In this document: piece after piece, positions 16,001 through 31,000 of the stretch
How positions within the stretch are numbered: the stretch's first letter is position 1
Layout: every line of letters begins with the position of its first letter
Assembly: GCA_013396655.1 (NCBI GenBank)
Contig: WBMV01006435.1
Span: 62,001 to 126,000 of the forward strand
Direction: 5' to 3'
From: Campylorhamphus procurvoides
Lineage: Eukaryota > Chordata > Aves > Passeriformes > Dendrocolaptidae
DNA: 64,000 nt
Notes under the pieces: generated by a model
Database searches by the model: none
What the model was told of the DNA's origin: nothing
Seen by the model: only the letters and a program-made list of their open reading frames with translations
Translations under genes and position numbers: made by a program

Positions 16001-19000
16001 CAATTGCCTTTCCTGAATGATTGTGATGGTGCAGACCCTTTCCCCCTTGTTAATCTTGGCCTTTCTTGCTGCTGTAGAAAATATATTCTTCATTTTTAAA
16101 CCCTCCCTACTCATTTAATGAGCTAATTTAAAGTTAAATAATCTCCAAATAAAAGCAGTCATACTAATCGTATTTCCCTTTCCATTAGCCCATGAGAGCT
16201 TTAAAGAAAAGCAAGATTAGACACAACTTCTACTAGTAGTCCGTATCTTCATAGGTAAGCTGCTTTATCATATATCTTTTGATGTATTCAAACTCAACTT
16301 CACAGAAAACATCAAAACGTCAGAGAAGAGTACCAACAGCAAAGTTACATTCTGGATCTGACATCACACTCCCACATTAGCACTACCTGCAACTCTGATT
16401 TAGAAGAGTTCCTTTTCTTGAGCATCAGCTTCAGCATGAAAAGATAGATCAACCAACACATAACAACAGAAAACTGTAGCATTTTCATCTGACCCTTCTA
16501 ATGCTTGTTAAACCCAGAAGAGGAAAAACCTCAAAATCACAGAATGGCCTGGGTTGGAAGAGACCTTAAAGATCACGCAGTCCCAATACCCCTACTGTGA
16601 GTAGGATACCTTTCACTAGCAGGTTGCTCAGAGCTCCATCAAACCTGGCTTTAAGCACCTCCAGCGACAGGGCATCCACAAATTCCCTATGCAACCTGCT
16701 CCAGTGTCTCCTTATCGTCTGAATAAAGATTTTCTTCCTAATATGCAGTGTAAACTTACTCTCTTTCAGTCTGAAGCAATTCCCCCTTGTGCCACTACAT
16801 ACTTTTGTAAATAGTCCCTTTCCATCTTTGTAGGTTTCATCCAGGTAATGGAAGGCTCCAAGTAGATTACCCCAAAGCCTTCCCTTTTCCAGGCTGAACA
16901 AACCCAATACACAGAATCACAGAATTGTTATAGTTGGAAGGGACCTCTGGAGTTACATAGGAACATGTCCAAATGGGTTTTGAATGCTCCAGAGAGGGAG
17001 ACTCCACAACCTTCCTGAGCAGCCTGTTCCAGTGCTCTGCCATCTTCAGTGTAAAATTCTTTCTCACACTGAGGTGGAACTTGTGTTCTAGTTTATGTTC
17101 ATTGTTCCTTTTCCTGCCACTGGACACCTGACTTTGAGATATTTCCATGTATTGATGAGATCCCCTTTCANCAGTCCCAATACCCCTACTGTGAGTAGGA
17201 TACCTTTCACTAGCAGGTTGCTCAGAGCTCCATCAAACCTGGCTTTAAGCACCTCCAGCGACAGGGCATCCACAAATTCCCTATGCAACCTGCTCCAGTG
17301 TCTCCTTATCGTCTGAATAAAGATTTTCTTCCTAATATGCAGTGTAAACTTACTCTCTTTCAGTCTGAAGCAATTCCCCCTTGTGCCACTACATACTTTT
17401 GTAAATAGTCCCTTTCCATCTTTGTAGGTTTCATCCAGGTAATGGAAGGCTCCAAGTAGATTACCCCAAAGCCTTCCCTTTTCCAGGCTGAACAAACCCA
17501 ATACACAGAATCACAGAATTGTTATAGTTGGAAGGGACCTCTGGAGTTACATAGGAACATGTCCAAATGGGTTTTGAATGCTCCAGAGAGGGAGACTCCA
17601 CAACCTTCCTGAGCAGCCTGTTCCAGTGCTCTGCCATCTTCAGTGTAAAATTCTTTCTCACACTGAGGTGGAACTTGTGTTCTAGTTTATGTTCATTGTT
17701 CCTTTTCCTGCCACTGGACACCTGACTTTGAGATATTTCCATGTATTGATGAGATCCCCTTTCAGTCTTCTCTAGACTAAACAGGCCCACCTCCCACAGT
17801 CTCTTCTCATTAGAGAGAGGATGTTATGGGAGACAGTGTCAAAAGCCCTGCTGAAGTCAAAGCAGACATCCACTGCTCTTGCCTCTTCATTCATTTTACC
17901 ATGCCATCACAGAAGGCTATGAGATAGGTCAAACATGATTTTTCCTTGGTGAATCCATCATGACTACTCCAGATGACATTCTTTTGTTTTACATGCTTGG
18001 TGACGACATCCAGAATTATCTGCTCCATCACCNACAGAATCACAGAATTGTTATAGTTGGAAGGGACCTCTGGAGTTACATAGGAACATGTCCAAATGGG
18101 TTTTGAATGCTCCAGAGAGGGAGACTCCACAACCTTCCTGAGCAGCCTGTTCCAGTGCTCTGCCATCTTCAGTGTAAAATTCTTTCTCACACTGAGGTGG
18201 AACTTGTGTTCTAGTTTATGTTCATTGTTCCTTTTCCTGCCACTGGACACCTGACTTTGAGATATTTCCATGTATTGATGAGATCCCCTTTCAGTCTTCT
18301 CTAGACTAAACAGGCCCACCTCCCACAGTCTCTTCTCATTAGAGAGAGGATGTTATGGGAGACAGTGTCAAAAGCCCTGCTGAAGTCAAAGCAGACATCC
18401 ACTGCTCTTGCCTCTTCATTCATTTTACCATGCCATCACAGAAGGCTATGAGATAGGTCAAACATGATTTTTCCTTGGTGAATCCATCATGACTACTCCA
18501 GATGACATTCTTTTGTTTTACATGCTTGGTGACGACATCCAGAATTATCTGCTCCATCACCTTTCCAGGGACTGAGCTAAGGCTGACTGGCGAGTAGTTT
18601 CTCAAATTCTCTTCTTGCCCTTTTAGAAGATGGGAGTAACACTGGCTTTTCTCCAGTCATCAGGCACCTCTCCTTTCTCCATGATTTTGCAAAGATGATG
18701 CAGAGTGACTTAGCAACAACATCTGCCAGCTCCCTTAGAACCCACGGGTGCATCCCATTAGGGCCCATGGATTTACAGGTGTTAAGTCTCCCTAGTTGAT
18801 CTCTAACACAACTCTCTACAACCAAGTGGAAGTATTCCTTTCTCCAGCCTTCCTCTCCTACCACTAAGGTCTGGGATTCCTGAGGGCTGGCCTTCAGTAA
18901 AGACTGAAGCGAAGAAGGCGTTCAGTTACTGCACCTTCTCTGTGTCTTCTGTCACCAGGACATACATCTGTCTGATTCAGCAGCAGCCCCACATTTTCCT

Positions 19001-22000
19001 CAATCTTCCTTTTGCTGCTGACATACTTTAGAAGCCCTTCTGGTCCTTGATGTCCCTTGACAGACTCAATTCCAAGGGGCCATGATTTTCCTCGTCGCAT
19101 CCCTGCATACCCTACTGATGTTCCTATAGTCCTTTCATATGCCCTCTTTTTCCACATCCTGTAAATTTCTTTCTTCCATTTGAGATTTGCTAGAAGGTTC
19201 CTGCCTATCCATGCAGGTCTCCTGCCACTTTGCTTGATTTCTTCCTCATAGGGATACACTGGTCATGAGTTTGGGGGAAGTGATGCTGAGTCTTCCTACA
19301 CCACTCAGACAGGCATGCCGCCCAGGCTGCTGCCTGCTTTAAATGTCTTTAAGTTCCATTTGCTGATACTTCTATCCACCCAGTCAAACTGCAAGTATCC
19401 TTAGCTACCCATAAAAATGGATCAAGATGTGTATGATAGAAACTTGCCACAAAATACGTGTAGGTTTATNGTTACTGCACCTTCTCTGTGTCTTCTGTCA
19501 CCAGGACATACATCTGTCTGATTCAGCAGCAGCCCCACATTTTCCTCAATCTTCCTTTTGCTGCTGACATACTTTAGAAGCCCTTCTGGTCCTTGATGTC
19601 CCTTGACAGACTCAATTCCAAGGGGCCATGATTTTCCTCGTCGCATCCCTGCATACCCTACTGATGTTCCTATAGTCCTTTCATATGCCCTCTTTTTCCA
19701 CATCCTGTAAATTTCTTTCTTCCATTTGAGATTTGCTAGAAGGTTCCTGCCTATCCATGCAGGTCTCCTGCCACTTTGCTTGATTTCTTCCTCATAGGGA
19801 TACACTGGTCATGAGTTTGGGGGAAGTGATGCTGAGTCTTCCTACACCACTCAGACAGGCATGCCGCCCAGGCTGCTGCCTGCTTTAAATGTCTTTAAGT
19901 TCCATTTGCTGATACTTCTATCCACCCAGTCAAACTGCAAGTATCCTTAGCTACCCATAAAAATGGATCAAGATGTGTATGATAGAAACTTGCCACAAAA
20001 TACGTGTAGGTTTATAGGATTATGTTAAAAAATGGATTATAAACCACAAGATCTGGCATCTTTATCTTAACAGGCAATACCCAAACATTCTACAGAAAAC
20101 AAGTCTCTGTGGCAGATTAACAAGATTTCTTCAACCCCATTGCAGAATATATGCCATGTCTTCATTTGCGAGCATCAACCATTATGGACGATCTTTACAA
20201 TGAACGTTACCACTGACTAGAACAACAGCTATTACAGCCTTATCCTATCATACAGGAGAGAAGCCAAAAACAATGATGGGTCCACTTCCAGATCATACTC
20301 GACTATATGATCACTGTTTCCAAATTCCGTTTTCTTTTTTATCCTGCTAACAATAACAGCAACAAAACAAACAAAAACCAAAACAAACCAACAAAAAAGG
20401 TACAAAAGCATGTAATAGGTCCCTGCCATTTGCAGTATTGTGTTGTTATTTTCAAGCATTTATACTATTTCTTTAGAAACAGCACACCATACTGAGGACA
20501 GAGTTTTCAGCAGGAAACACAAGACCATATCTGGTCTTGTATCCGTTCCAGAAGAAACAAAGTGAAAAAACACCTTTGTAATTTTTCAATTACAACAGAA
20601 GATTCATTTATTCAATATTTATTCTTTACTGAAATATGTATCACACAGAAATTAATGTACTAACAAAATGTATTAAGACACCTCCCTTTCTCTTGGCAAA
20701 CAATCTTCATGTAATACATGTTAACCTCCTTGTCTATTCTCAGTTACAAATGTCTGGGATGTCTGTCCAAGTCTGGTGATGAAGTTAGTTTATCAACTCA
20801 CCTATCATAAAAACACTGTAGCATACAGAACAAAGCCAAGTTGTCAGATTCCCAAAAACAAACTCAAAAATACAGCCTGCAGGTTTCGTAGGAAGAAAGA
20901 GGAAGGACAGGTCCAAGGGGAAAAATTCAACCATGTCAATACCAAAAAGAAAGAAAATTAATTCACAGAACATAAGCTGCATTCTAATAAGTCCTTTTTT
21001 AATTATCAATAATGACTGATCTTTATGTAAAACACTTTTGGACTCTGGACTACTTCAGGTCAACTAGACAAGTAATTTTTCATTCTTATTCATTACTGAT
21101 TTAGTTTAAAGTAAAAATGGGAATAGTTTAATATAATTGAATTATTTCAATAATTCAGAAAAAATTTGATACTAGATTTTAAGAAAAGGCCATACAATCT
21201 TTATAGAAAAATTACAGTACTAATACATTAAGTTTTAACAAAACATTATCCTCTTAGTATTTCCTACCTTTTTTCTAGAAACCATGTATTTACTTTCTAG
21301 ACTTAATTCAGTATTCACATACCCTCCTTATAACTATACTGGAGGAGAGCCAGGCTGAGTTGGTTATGCAGAACAATGAGAAAAAAAATGTCAGTATTTT
21401 CTTAACTCTCAAATCCTGTATATCATTTCATGATTCTAAGAGAAGAAGTTCCCTTTGGATTCTCTTTATAATATAAATGAACTTTGGATGATCCATACTT
21501 CCAGAATTTAATTAATGTTAGTTAATGCATAATACTGGAATAAATATTACTGCAAGAAATCTTTTCACAAAGTCCAACAAATGCTTCCTAGCACCCATTA
21601 TTATTTGGAATTGGGAATGCTGAGTCCCAGACAGAGCATTGATATTGCCAGATTGCATCCTCCATGTTCTTTCCTCAGAACACTAAAAACTAGGTGACAA
21701 TATTTTCAGAATTTCAGACAATAGATAACTGCAGAAATGAGAACAAAATAAAACAGCAAAAAGGAATAGTTTCTATATGTCATGGAGTTTTGCTATGACA
21801 ATCATTCTAGCAACATTTGTAGCAAATAGAATGTATCACCAGAATTTCTTTCTCTTAAAAGATTAAAGGCCTTCTATAAACCAGGTAATATATTCTGCCA
21901 AAGAATTTACTTTTGCTTCAATTTGACCAGCTGCGTCTAGAATCTGTGCCAGCACTGGAGAAAGTAACAGCTAAATTATGAGAAGACCAGTATTTATTCT

Positions 22001-25000
22001 TATCTGGCTATTACAAGATTGAGTACTTCCTAAAAGAAAAAAGTCAGGCTTCCTGACTGATAATTTTTAAGGAAGATGCAAAATTAAAAATGTTCCTGTG
22101 GGAGCCTCTGAAAACCACCAAAGCTTGGGGAGGAACTAATATGCTGTTTTATTCAAACTATATATTTTCATTCTGCTATGATCCCACATAGACAATTTAC
22201 CATCTCCTTAATTTCTAACAGTAATTGCACTCCTCCTGCTGGACAAACAGAGGCAACAGCCACAATCCATCTTTCTGGCAGTGTATCAATTACAAGAGCC
22301 AAGACTACTATACAGCAAGAAGAGATGAAGCTAAAAGATTGAATCTATAGGAATGGCTTCATCCATTACCTCTAAAGCTATGATCCATACTTCAGTATAC
22401 TTAATTAAAATGCTTTTTCTTGACCCTTTAAAAATAAAAGCACAAGTTTTAATTCAGAAGGAATACATTGATCAGTACCATAATAAAATTATTTCACAAC
22501 AGCACTAAAAGCAATTTTAATTTTGCAGCTTCTGTGTTATGTACTATTTTACATCCAAACAATAAAAAGTAAGGTAAAGGTACACCACCAAAAAATTCAC
22601 AAGTATTTTTAATGAGCAAGAATAAGCTTATTCCTGATGGCTGTTTAGAAAAAAATTATCCACTTTCAATCTGTGCTAAACACTAGTCCCTGTCAATTCA
22701 GAAAATACAAGCTCTTGGCTACAGCCAAAATTTCAACAAAGCACAGTGCTTCTGTGAAACACTCTCTGGAATGCTGTGGTTCTTCAGTTTTAATTGAATA
22801 CAAAAAGAATTTTCCAGGATGCTTGTCTAAAACCCAACTAATAATAAGCCTATCTTCTCACTGGTCCTGTTCATTTGATGCCAAAATGACATAGTTCTGA
22901 CAAATTATTCTGTGGCATGAAGTTATATGGCACGACATCCTCAGCAACACTTTAAAAAATCAGCTTCATGGGGCTCTGGTATCATCTTCCAGGTAGATAT
23001 ATTGACTAGGTACAATAATTTTCTGTACTTCAGTGTGTACCTCCGCATCCTGCAGCTAAAAAACTCAGAAAGTTAAATACTATTCAGTGTAACACTGTAC
23101 TTAACAAAGGTCTGAACAGACCAGACCTGCTGCGTCGACTGTTTACTGTATATTGTGTAAATATATTTATCTCTCTGGGGCGCAGAATACTACATACTGT
23201 AACACAAAGCCAGTTTTTAAAAGGAAGAGTGTCATTTAAAGTGTCCACATAGGCAAACTGATAAAGCCAAAAGCATCACAACTAAAACTAAGCAAAAATA
23301 AACAGAACAGAATACTCAATTTCTTTCATGACTCTCTGTAGGCTTAAGCAGCCAAACACAGGAACCTGATCCACTCTTCAGGCAAACACATTAAAACAGA
23401 TTAAAATAATTGTTGCACATGTATTCTACCTCCTAACCTATCACCTGTCAAAGGCTAGATAGTAGAAGTAGGCCTCTCTCCAAAAGACTTGAAATTAATC
23501 CAGTTGTATCAGTGAGAAAAAGTTTTATACATACTAATTTTTTTGAACTGTCATCATTAATAACTATTTATTATTATCTCTTTAGAGATTGTAAAACGTC
23601 TGAAGTAAACATGATTTCCCTTTTCCACTCTTGCACAGATCACCTGCAAGCAAATAATCTGGATACCTTTCATACTACTTTCAAAAAGCAAGGCTAACAG
23701 AAAGACCTTATGTTTGTTATCTAAACAGCGTAATTACCAAAGTAAGTCAGTCCATTCAGAGAACTCTCACAATAAAAAGGAAATACTCTACCATGATATG
23801 ACACTATTAGAAGCTTACAGGTCTGTCTCAGTGTCTATGGAAAGATGCTCCAGGCAGACAGCAAATTCTTCTCTGTTCCGTATTTCTAGAGTCCCTTAAA
23901 TAATTTAAATGGAAATATTGATATAGATGAAAAAAAAATCCTTTAGAATATAAGCCTTTTTAAGAAAGATTTACAAAAATCCTCAACGTTGGTACATTCC
24001 ATATAAAAAAATGTTGGTATCTATGAATGCACAAATAGCACTTTTCTTACTTTTGGATTATCCAAGCAGTACATCCTTCATTTTCAGCTGTCCTTTGAAA
24101 CATCACCTTCACATACACGTTCATGGGAACATCACATTCATTTCAGACTGGTACAGGGGCAAATAAGAAGCTTGGAAGGCTATGCTCCATTCTTTTGTAG
24201 GAGTAGAATCTTCCATGAAGTTTAATATTCTTATTTTATATCATTTAGGACACAAAATTATACAACAAACTTTAGTTGTTCAACAAAATGGAAAATGGGA
24301 CTTGCCATACCCACAAGAAAAGGTCAGTCTCCAGTAGCCTTGAAAGAGTGTGAAACCACCAGTGGACAGTATGCTGGGATGTCAAAATCACACAGAACTA
24401 AAAAGTCCACTGCACCTCAGGATTTGGCAAAAATCTCAACAAAATTTAGAGCACACTATCAATACCTGAGATAATCTTAGTCTCTTCACCTACAACATCT
24501 GGAATGTTATCTAATTTTGAACATGTTTTAAATTTGTTTTCTAGGTTTCTTCAGTGTATGTGAGACACTGGATTATTATAATGGGTCAGAAGAGCTCAGG
24601 GTTGGGCGAATGGACAAGTCCAATCTCACAAAGGTGAGGCCATGCCTTGCCCCATATGCTGGCCCCTCAAAACTCATCAACCCCAGAGCTGCTGCCAGTC
24701 AAAGGCACTCCAGGAGCACACCCTGGAGCCCCTAATCCAGCCTTGTACTGGTTGACAGAAGGAGCACCACCCCTCAGCCCACCCTGGAGCCCCAGCGTGG
24801 CCAGTGGGCTGGAAATCCCACCTGGGAGGGGTGATCATAGCAGGCCACGGCAGATAAAACAAAGACACATGATCCCCACATGTTCAAACCCACCATTTCT
24901 AGACTTGCAACTGGACCTAGGAATGGTAGCTGTATCTCCCCTTTTATCCCTCTTTCTTTTCTTCTTCTCATACTCTTTCTTAGTATTTTGGATAACTGGA

Positions 25001-28000
25001 TATTGGATGGGTTGCTTTTCACTAGGTTGTATGGGTTAGCATGTATGGGTTAGCTAAGTCAATGCTCTGTGGAATGCTTTGTTTTGGTTGAATGCTACCC
25101 TTTAAACTTTAGCCAAGTAGTTTTATTTTTTCTAATGTTTACCTGTAAAAGTACCCCCAGAGAAAATGTGTGCAGGTTTTCTCTTTTGCACTCTCTCTTA
25201 AGGTGTTGAAAGAACCAAGGGCTCTTATAATACAGAGGACAGATATGGCTGGAGCCTTGTAAATTTTTAAAGTAAAACTCCCTTGGTGAGCTAGTAGCTC
25301 TGGTGCTGGGATCTTACAGTGTACTTGCATTTGTCACAGTCCAGTACAAATAAAAAGTCTATTTCAGATTTTAGGTAGAGGTTTTTATGCATCTTCATAA
25401 GAAAGATCTCATAACATTTTCTTCGAAAGAAAGAGTACTAGTTTTGCTGTTCTTTTCCTGACACTTTTGAGCACTGAGCAACTTTCAAGCAAACCTCTTA
25501 AATAATCTGAACAGATAATAGACATAAATGAGCACCAGACATAGAGACTTTACTTAAGTTTCAAAATGGAAGAAATTCCATAATTTTTTACTTGATTCCA
25601 ATCCATTTTCTCTCTTTGTGTGTTCAACTCCCTTTTACTGATGACAAGATGTGGAAATATGATAACTCTTTATATGTAGGTCCAAGTAAAACAAACCAAA
25701 CCTAATTATCCCTTAACCCACATAACCTTTTCAAAGCACCACAAAATATTGCTTCAAAACCAATGTATATTTTCCTCCTTGCAGAATGAGCATGTTTCTC
25801 TCATTTCTTTATGGCAGTATCAGCATTTTTAAATGGGGTATTGGGATAGATATATCCGCTGCATAAATATACTGTGGAGAAGGTAAGAGGAAATTTGAAT
25901 ACATCTGAAGTAGTTATCTTGCTTCTTCCCAGTACTCATAATCACTTCTAAAGAAACCTAACTGGTTCTGTCCTCCTTTCCATAATTTCTGAGAAAACTA
26001 ACATTGTAATTTTAACACACAGAAATCATACATAATTTCAGAAAAATATTTTGTTACTTAACATAAATCAGTTTGCTTACTTGATAACATGTATCTAATT
26101 GAACTCTCTTCACTGTCAACAACCGAGCCAGCAGAAATGTGTAGTAACCAGATATCAAAGGAATGTATTGCAATACTAGCTATTTATTATCTCTGTAGAG
26201 AAAACAGATTCTTACCCAGTTTTCTTTTTTCAGAGGCAAAAAGTAGTAGTAATGACAGAAATCAAGTATCAGCGTATAGGAACTAAGGATTTGCGTGTAG
26301 AAACACAGCTGTAAAAACAGCCAATGATTGTCTTCACCAACACAATTATTAATCCTGCAGAGAAACAAAATGTGTATGTATAAAGACAGAAATACAAATA
26401 CTTTCACACTGAAGTTATAATAACTGTGAATAAGAGACTTTGGATACTTTTGGAGCAAACATTATGAACTACTGGATCCCTTGCACTGCCACTTAAAGTT
26501 TAGGCTGCATTACTGAGATCATTGCTTAGAACAGGAGACACTATTCTCTCTATTTTCATAAAGCATAGATACTCCTGCAATTTTAAGTAATATGCAAGTA
26601 ATAAAACTGTAAGTCTGAAAAATTTTACAATAATATATATTATCTTCTGCTATTCAACACATTTCACTGGCTGTGAACTATGCAGAGTCCAAAAACCGGA
26701 AATGTAAACAAGTGGTTTGAAATAAATATGATCCCAGGTTACCCCAATGATAAATAAATATGACTTAGGAATGAGCCAAAGGAACAGAACACTAAACAGG
26801 CATCCCTATTCAAAAACTCCTTCTGCATTCTCCAACATGCATGAGTAAAGGAATCACAAGGATTCTAGCTATATTAAGTATGAGATTAAAAACTTTGAAG
26901 TCTAGGTATAGTCTGCTTCACAGAAGTTACACAGATGCAATTTTATACAAGCATTGGCACAGACATCATTACCAAGCTAACTCAGAATGACAGAAGCACT
27001 ATACTGGCACTATTTTCTGAAGTAGCAATTGACAAAAAAGGTAGTATGAAACATAGTTAAATCAATATAGAGAGATCCTGATGGCAGTTCTGTCCTCTGA
27101 AGTTTATCATTGTTGTCTTACTGAAAATCATATCTCACAACTACTTCTAGAAATGTTTATTTTTCACTTATTCTGTTTTACAGGTAGACTTAAGAAATTT
27201 CAAAGCTGTTATTTCCCCGCTCTAAATGCCTAAATGATTAAGCACTATGGAGAAAGAAATATGACAAATGAGTAGCAGTTAAGACCACAGACTTCAAAAT
27301 TATTCACTAAAACAATAATAAATTATTAGAACAAATGTGGTAGTTTTACCATGGACAGTGGTGATCCATCCTCCTCACACAATGTCCACAGCGACTGCAA
27401 TGATGTGAACGCTTCGGTCTCATCATGTTGCACTTGTTACATAACTCCCAACATTCTCGTTCTAGGTGAAAATGCAGATATGTTAGATTTAAATTCAGTA
27501 CTGCGTGCTCATAATAATTCTATATGCTTCTGATTCTAATTTTTTTTAAATCTTCCTATGATCTTGGAAGTATAGGGACCACATAAAAAACTTTTTCGAA
27601 ACCACTGTGACCTTAATTAAACTGAAAGGTATTACTACTATTCTGTGCCAGTTTCCCTCTCCAAAATCTTCTCTCTTCCTGTATATTTCTACAGAGCAAT
27701 TATTACAGCACAAAGGCTGTGACTCAAACAAGAAAGACTGTAACTCAATTATTTTCTTACACTTGTGAAAAAACCTATCTGCTAGACAGAATCATGAGAC
27801 AATCTCCCTGCCATTCCAAAACCTCCTGAAGAAATACTGCTACTGCCTACTAAATAAAATACGATACACAACACTTCAGGGAGCATCTTCAATCTCAAAT
27901 CATTCTAAGAAGTGCATCTCACCACATGCAATTTTACATACAAGGCAATCAAAAAGGAGGTAGAGGATAGGCTTGTATTTACAAACATACACTATTATTA

Positions 28001-31000
28001 AAGGCCCAATGTGTCATTCTTTAAAAGCTAATCTCTGGAGATGCTGAGTAGCTGAAAGTACGAGGAGCTACTATTGCTCAGCTTAGCTATTATTTATCTC
28101 AAATTGAACCATCCAAATTAGAGGAATTCTTTGAAAATGAAAATTCAAATTATACGTCCAGAAATTTCATCTTCACATGGGAAAAAATTCACATCAACAC
28201 TGTGACAATTTCAGTCATAAAAGCAGGTATTTTTCTGTCTTTAGGGAAAATAGGTGGATGACTGAGAAACTTAAATACTTTGACTGGTTGTTACTACCTA
28301 AATAAACTTTTATTCTTGCACAGAAACTTCTTAAACCCAGTGGTTAAAAAAAAAAAAAAGCAGCTTAATTTTTACAGTAGGGCATTCTGAAATTTTATAC
28401 CATAAAGCAATGTCCCTAAATAAACAAAATACAGTTAAATTTAGCGTTTCTGAGCCACATCCAAGCAGGACTAATCTGGTCTCTCTTGCTTCAAAATAAT
28501 ATTTGAACACTGAAAGGAAAGAAGCCCAATATCTGAGATCATTAAACTAGTAATAACAACATATGGAAACTGATTTACAATCTGTTCCCATAAATCCAGT
28601 GTCACAAAGGTGTGATTCACTTATAGGGTAGCTACCAGCAGAGTTCAGAAACACCACAACTCATTTTTAATACAATTTATACTATGCAAAAATGTATCCT
28701 CCTGTCAACCTCGAGAATACTAGAGACCTGAAGTGCTACATTCAAAAGTCCAAAATCCCTGGTTCAACACCCACCAAATCAAAATATCCAAGTCATAGTC
28801 TAGCCTAAATGTTCCATCTTCAGAAATATCCATGAAGTATCACTGCTGTATGGACTGAATGGAGCATGCAGAGGTTGGAGAGCTATTCAAAGGAGTACAT
28901 TAAATTAGAAAGAAAAATTTGTGCACAAAGGGAATTTGTACTGGTCCTGGTATTTTGAAGGTAAATGAACATTCTGATATAAATTTAACTGTCTGTAACT
29001 GCACTGAGTGGCTTCACTCTCCAGTTCAGGTTGCAAAATCCATCTTGTTTTTCCTGCAGCAAGAACTCTGCAGAACTCAAGTCTGGAACACCTTACATTT
29101 TATGGCAACAAAGGATCAGCTGCCAGGAGCAGAAAGAACACTGACATGAAATTTTCTGCAATTAGACATTTGAATCTGAGGGAGATACACCTCCTCCTGT
29201 TATCAGCTGCCCACTTCCTGCACATCAGAACATCAGAGCTGAGGCTATAATGTTTCCAAACACATCATTCTAGATTTTCAGTAACATCAGGAGAACAAAA
29301 TTTTACTCCTGGCATCCACCACAAAGTAAGACAAGGCTATTTACCAGCCCTACTCCATTCTAAATTGCTATGTAAAAGCTCTATGCATTAGATAAGCACC
29401 TTAATATCATCAAACAGTTCAGAAAAATATCGTCTTTCTCTGCGGAGAATCCCTGTTTTTGAATTTCCTCCAACTTCTGGAGCATTGGATACCATACAGG
29501 AATTGTGGGATAAATTCACAAGGACAGAAGAGAACTGCAGCATTAAGTTGCTGCTGTAGAGAAATGCAATGTAATTAGCACCACATCTGTTTGGTTAACA
29601 GTCCATACAAATATAAGCCACTGGGGAAAAAAAAAGTTCTATAATACACACACAGGTAACATCCAGCAAACAACGACCTTCCACCACCACTTTCAACATC
29701 TTATAAATTTACTTAGAAAAAAACTATAGAATTAAAATGACTAACCATCTCTACGCAGTTTTTATTAAGTATTAACAAGTTAGAAGAATATGCAATATGT
29801 TTGAAAGCCAAGAATGGAAAAAAAAAAAAAATCTTTCTGTGGAAAAACTAGCAGAAGGTCCTNNNNNNNNNNNNNNNNNNNNNATAGAACTAAACTTCTG
29901 GTGGAATATAAGTTTTGAAAAAGAAGCTTTGGGTCGATATAGGGGAAAGTGCTAGAAATTTACAAGTTAAAACAGTGACATACTAATTTTAACTAGGAGA
30001 AACAGCTCATGGTTTCCATCAAATCTCACAAGTCAAATTGATTTCTAATTATTTAGAGGATATTAAAATAACTTTTATTCAATTATACAGAAACAGCTTA
30101 ATGTACCTGTAGTTAGTATCTTTGGATTTTCAGGTAGCTTTCCTGGATCTGCTACTGAGGCTCTAAGTAATGAACCTATACAAAACAATGAGCAGAAGTA
30201 ATAACCTAAAAAGAAAAATAAATAAGCATTTGTTAGTCTTTTTCAGGTGTACAACATACACTGTACACTGTATCAAGAATACAGAACTCCAGCACTGAAT
30301 TGGAAATTACTCAGCTTTGTCATTCAATTCCAGATACACTTTTGGTACTATACAGTCTACAACATGAAGTACTCCCCAGTCTTAAAAAGGGAGAGGAAAA
30401 GGTAGCAGTGAACAGTTTTTATAGCACCAGCAAGATGCCACTATACTATACAATACTACTGTTTTTAAGAAGTTCCTCCGCTGCCTCTCAAATAAGCATT
30501 AATCATTATACACCTCAAATCCTCCATGTGGAATGATATTCCCAATAATGCACCTTCACTTTAAAGTTGGTTCCAGATATAGTTCAAAGCCTTTTCCCCA
30601 GCAAAACCTAATAGAATCACACATATGAGCTGACCTATCCAGGGATGTATGACAAAAGTAACAAAACTCAATTTTTTAACAGTAATCATCAGTACTATCA
30701 CCAGAAGTTCCGACAAGCACTAAGAGATATGGACCTGAAATCCTGTCAATAAGTTCTAGGTACAGGATCTGAAAGCCAGTTTCCACACAAAGAAGTTCTA
30801 GTGTAACACCTTTGAAGTGAAGTATCTCAGCCTCTCAGCACACAAAAATGTAGGATACATCACAGTACTCTTACCCTTTCTCTTTCTTTTGTCCTTATCT
30901 TTCACCTTATTTATTTTCTGACACTTCTCATATATGTTAAGTTGTGCCTAGAGATACTATTTTTACTAGTAGAAAAAACAGCTTAGTTAAAATGACTTAC

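Larger units (their letters stand above)
14734..26215 (-). other. ZDHHC21: ZDHHC21 intron between coding exons 4 and 5
   Basis: This is an 11.5-kb intron. It contains the CR1 cluster and artefactual duplications at 16536-20015, an A/C-rich tract near 20345-20400 and an unusually GC-rich repeat-like segment at about 24560-25345. Apart from these I see no gene. Confidence 0.7.

Noticed and set aside
16566..19805. Multiple similar minus-strand ORFs suggesting a tandem gene family
   Set aside because: They are fragments of CR1 elements copied by unmerged contig overlaps; the copies are exact and bounded by single Ns.
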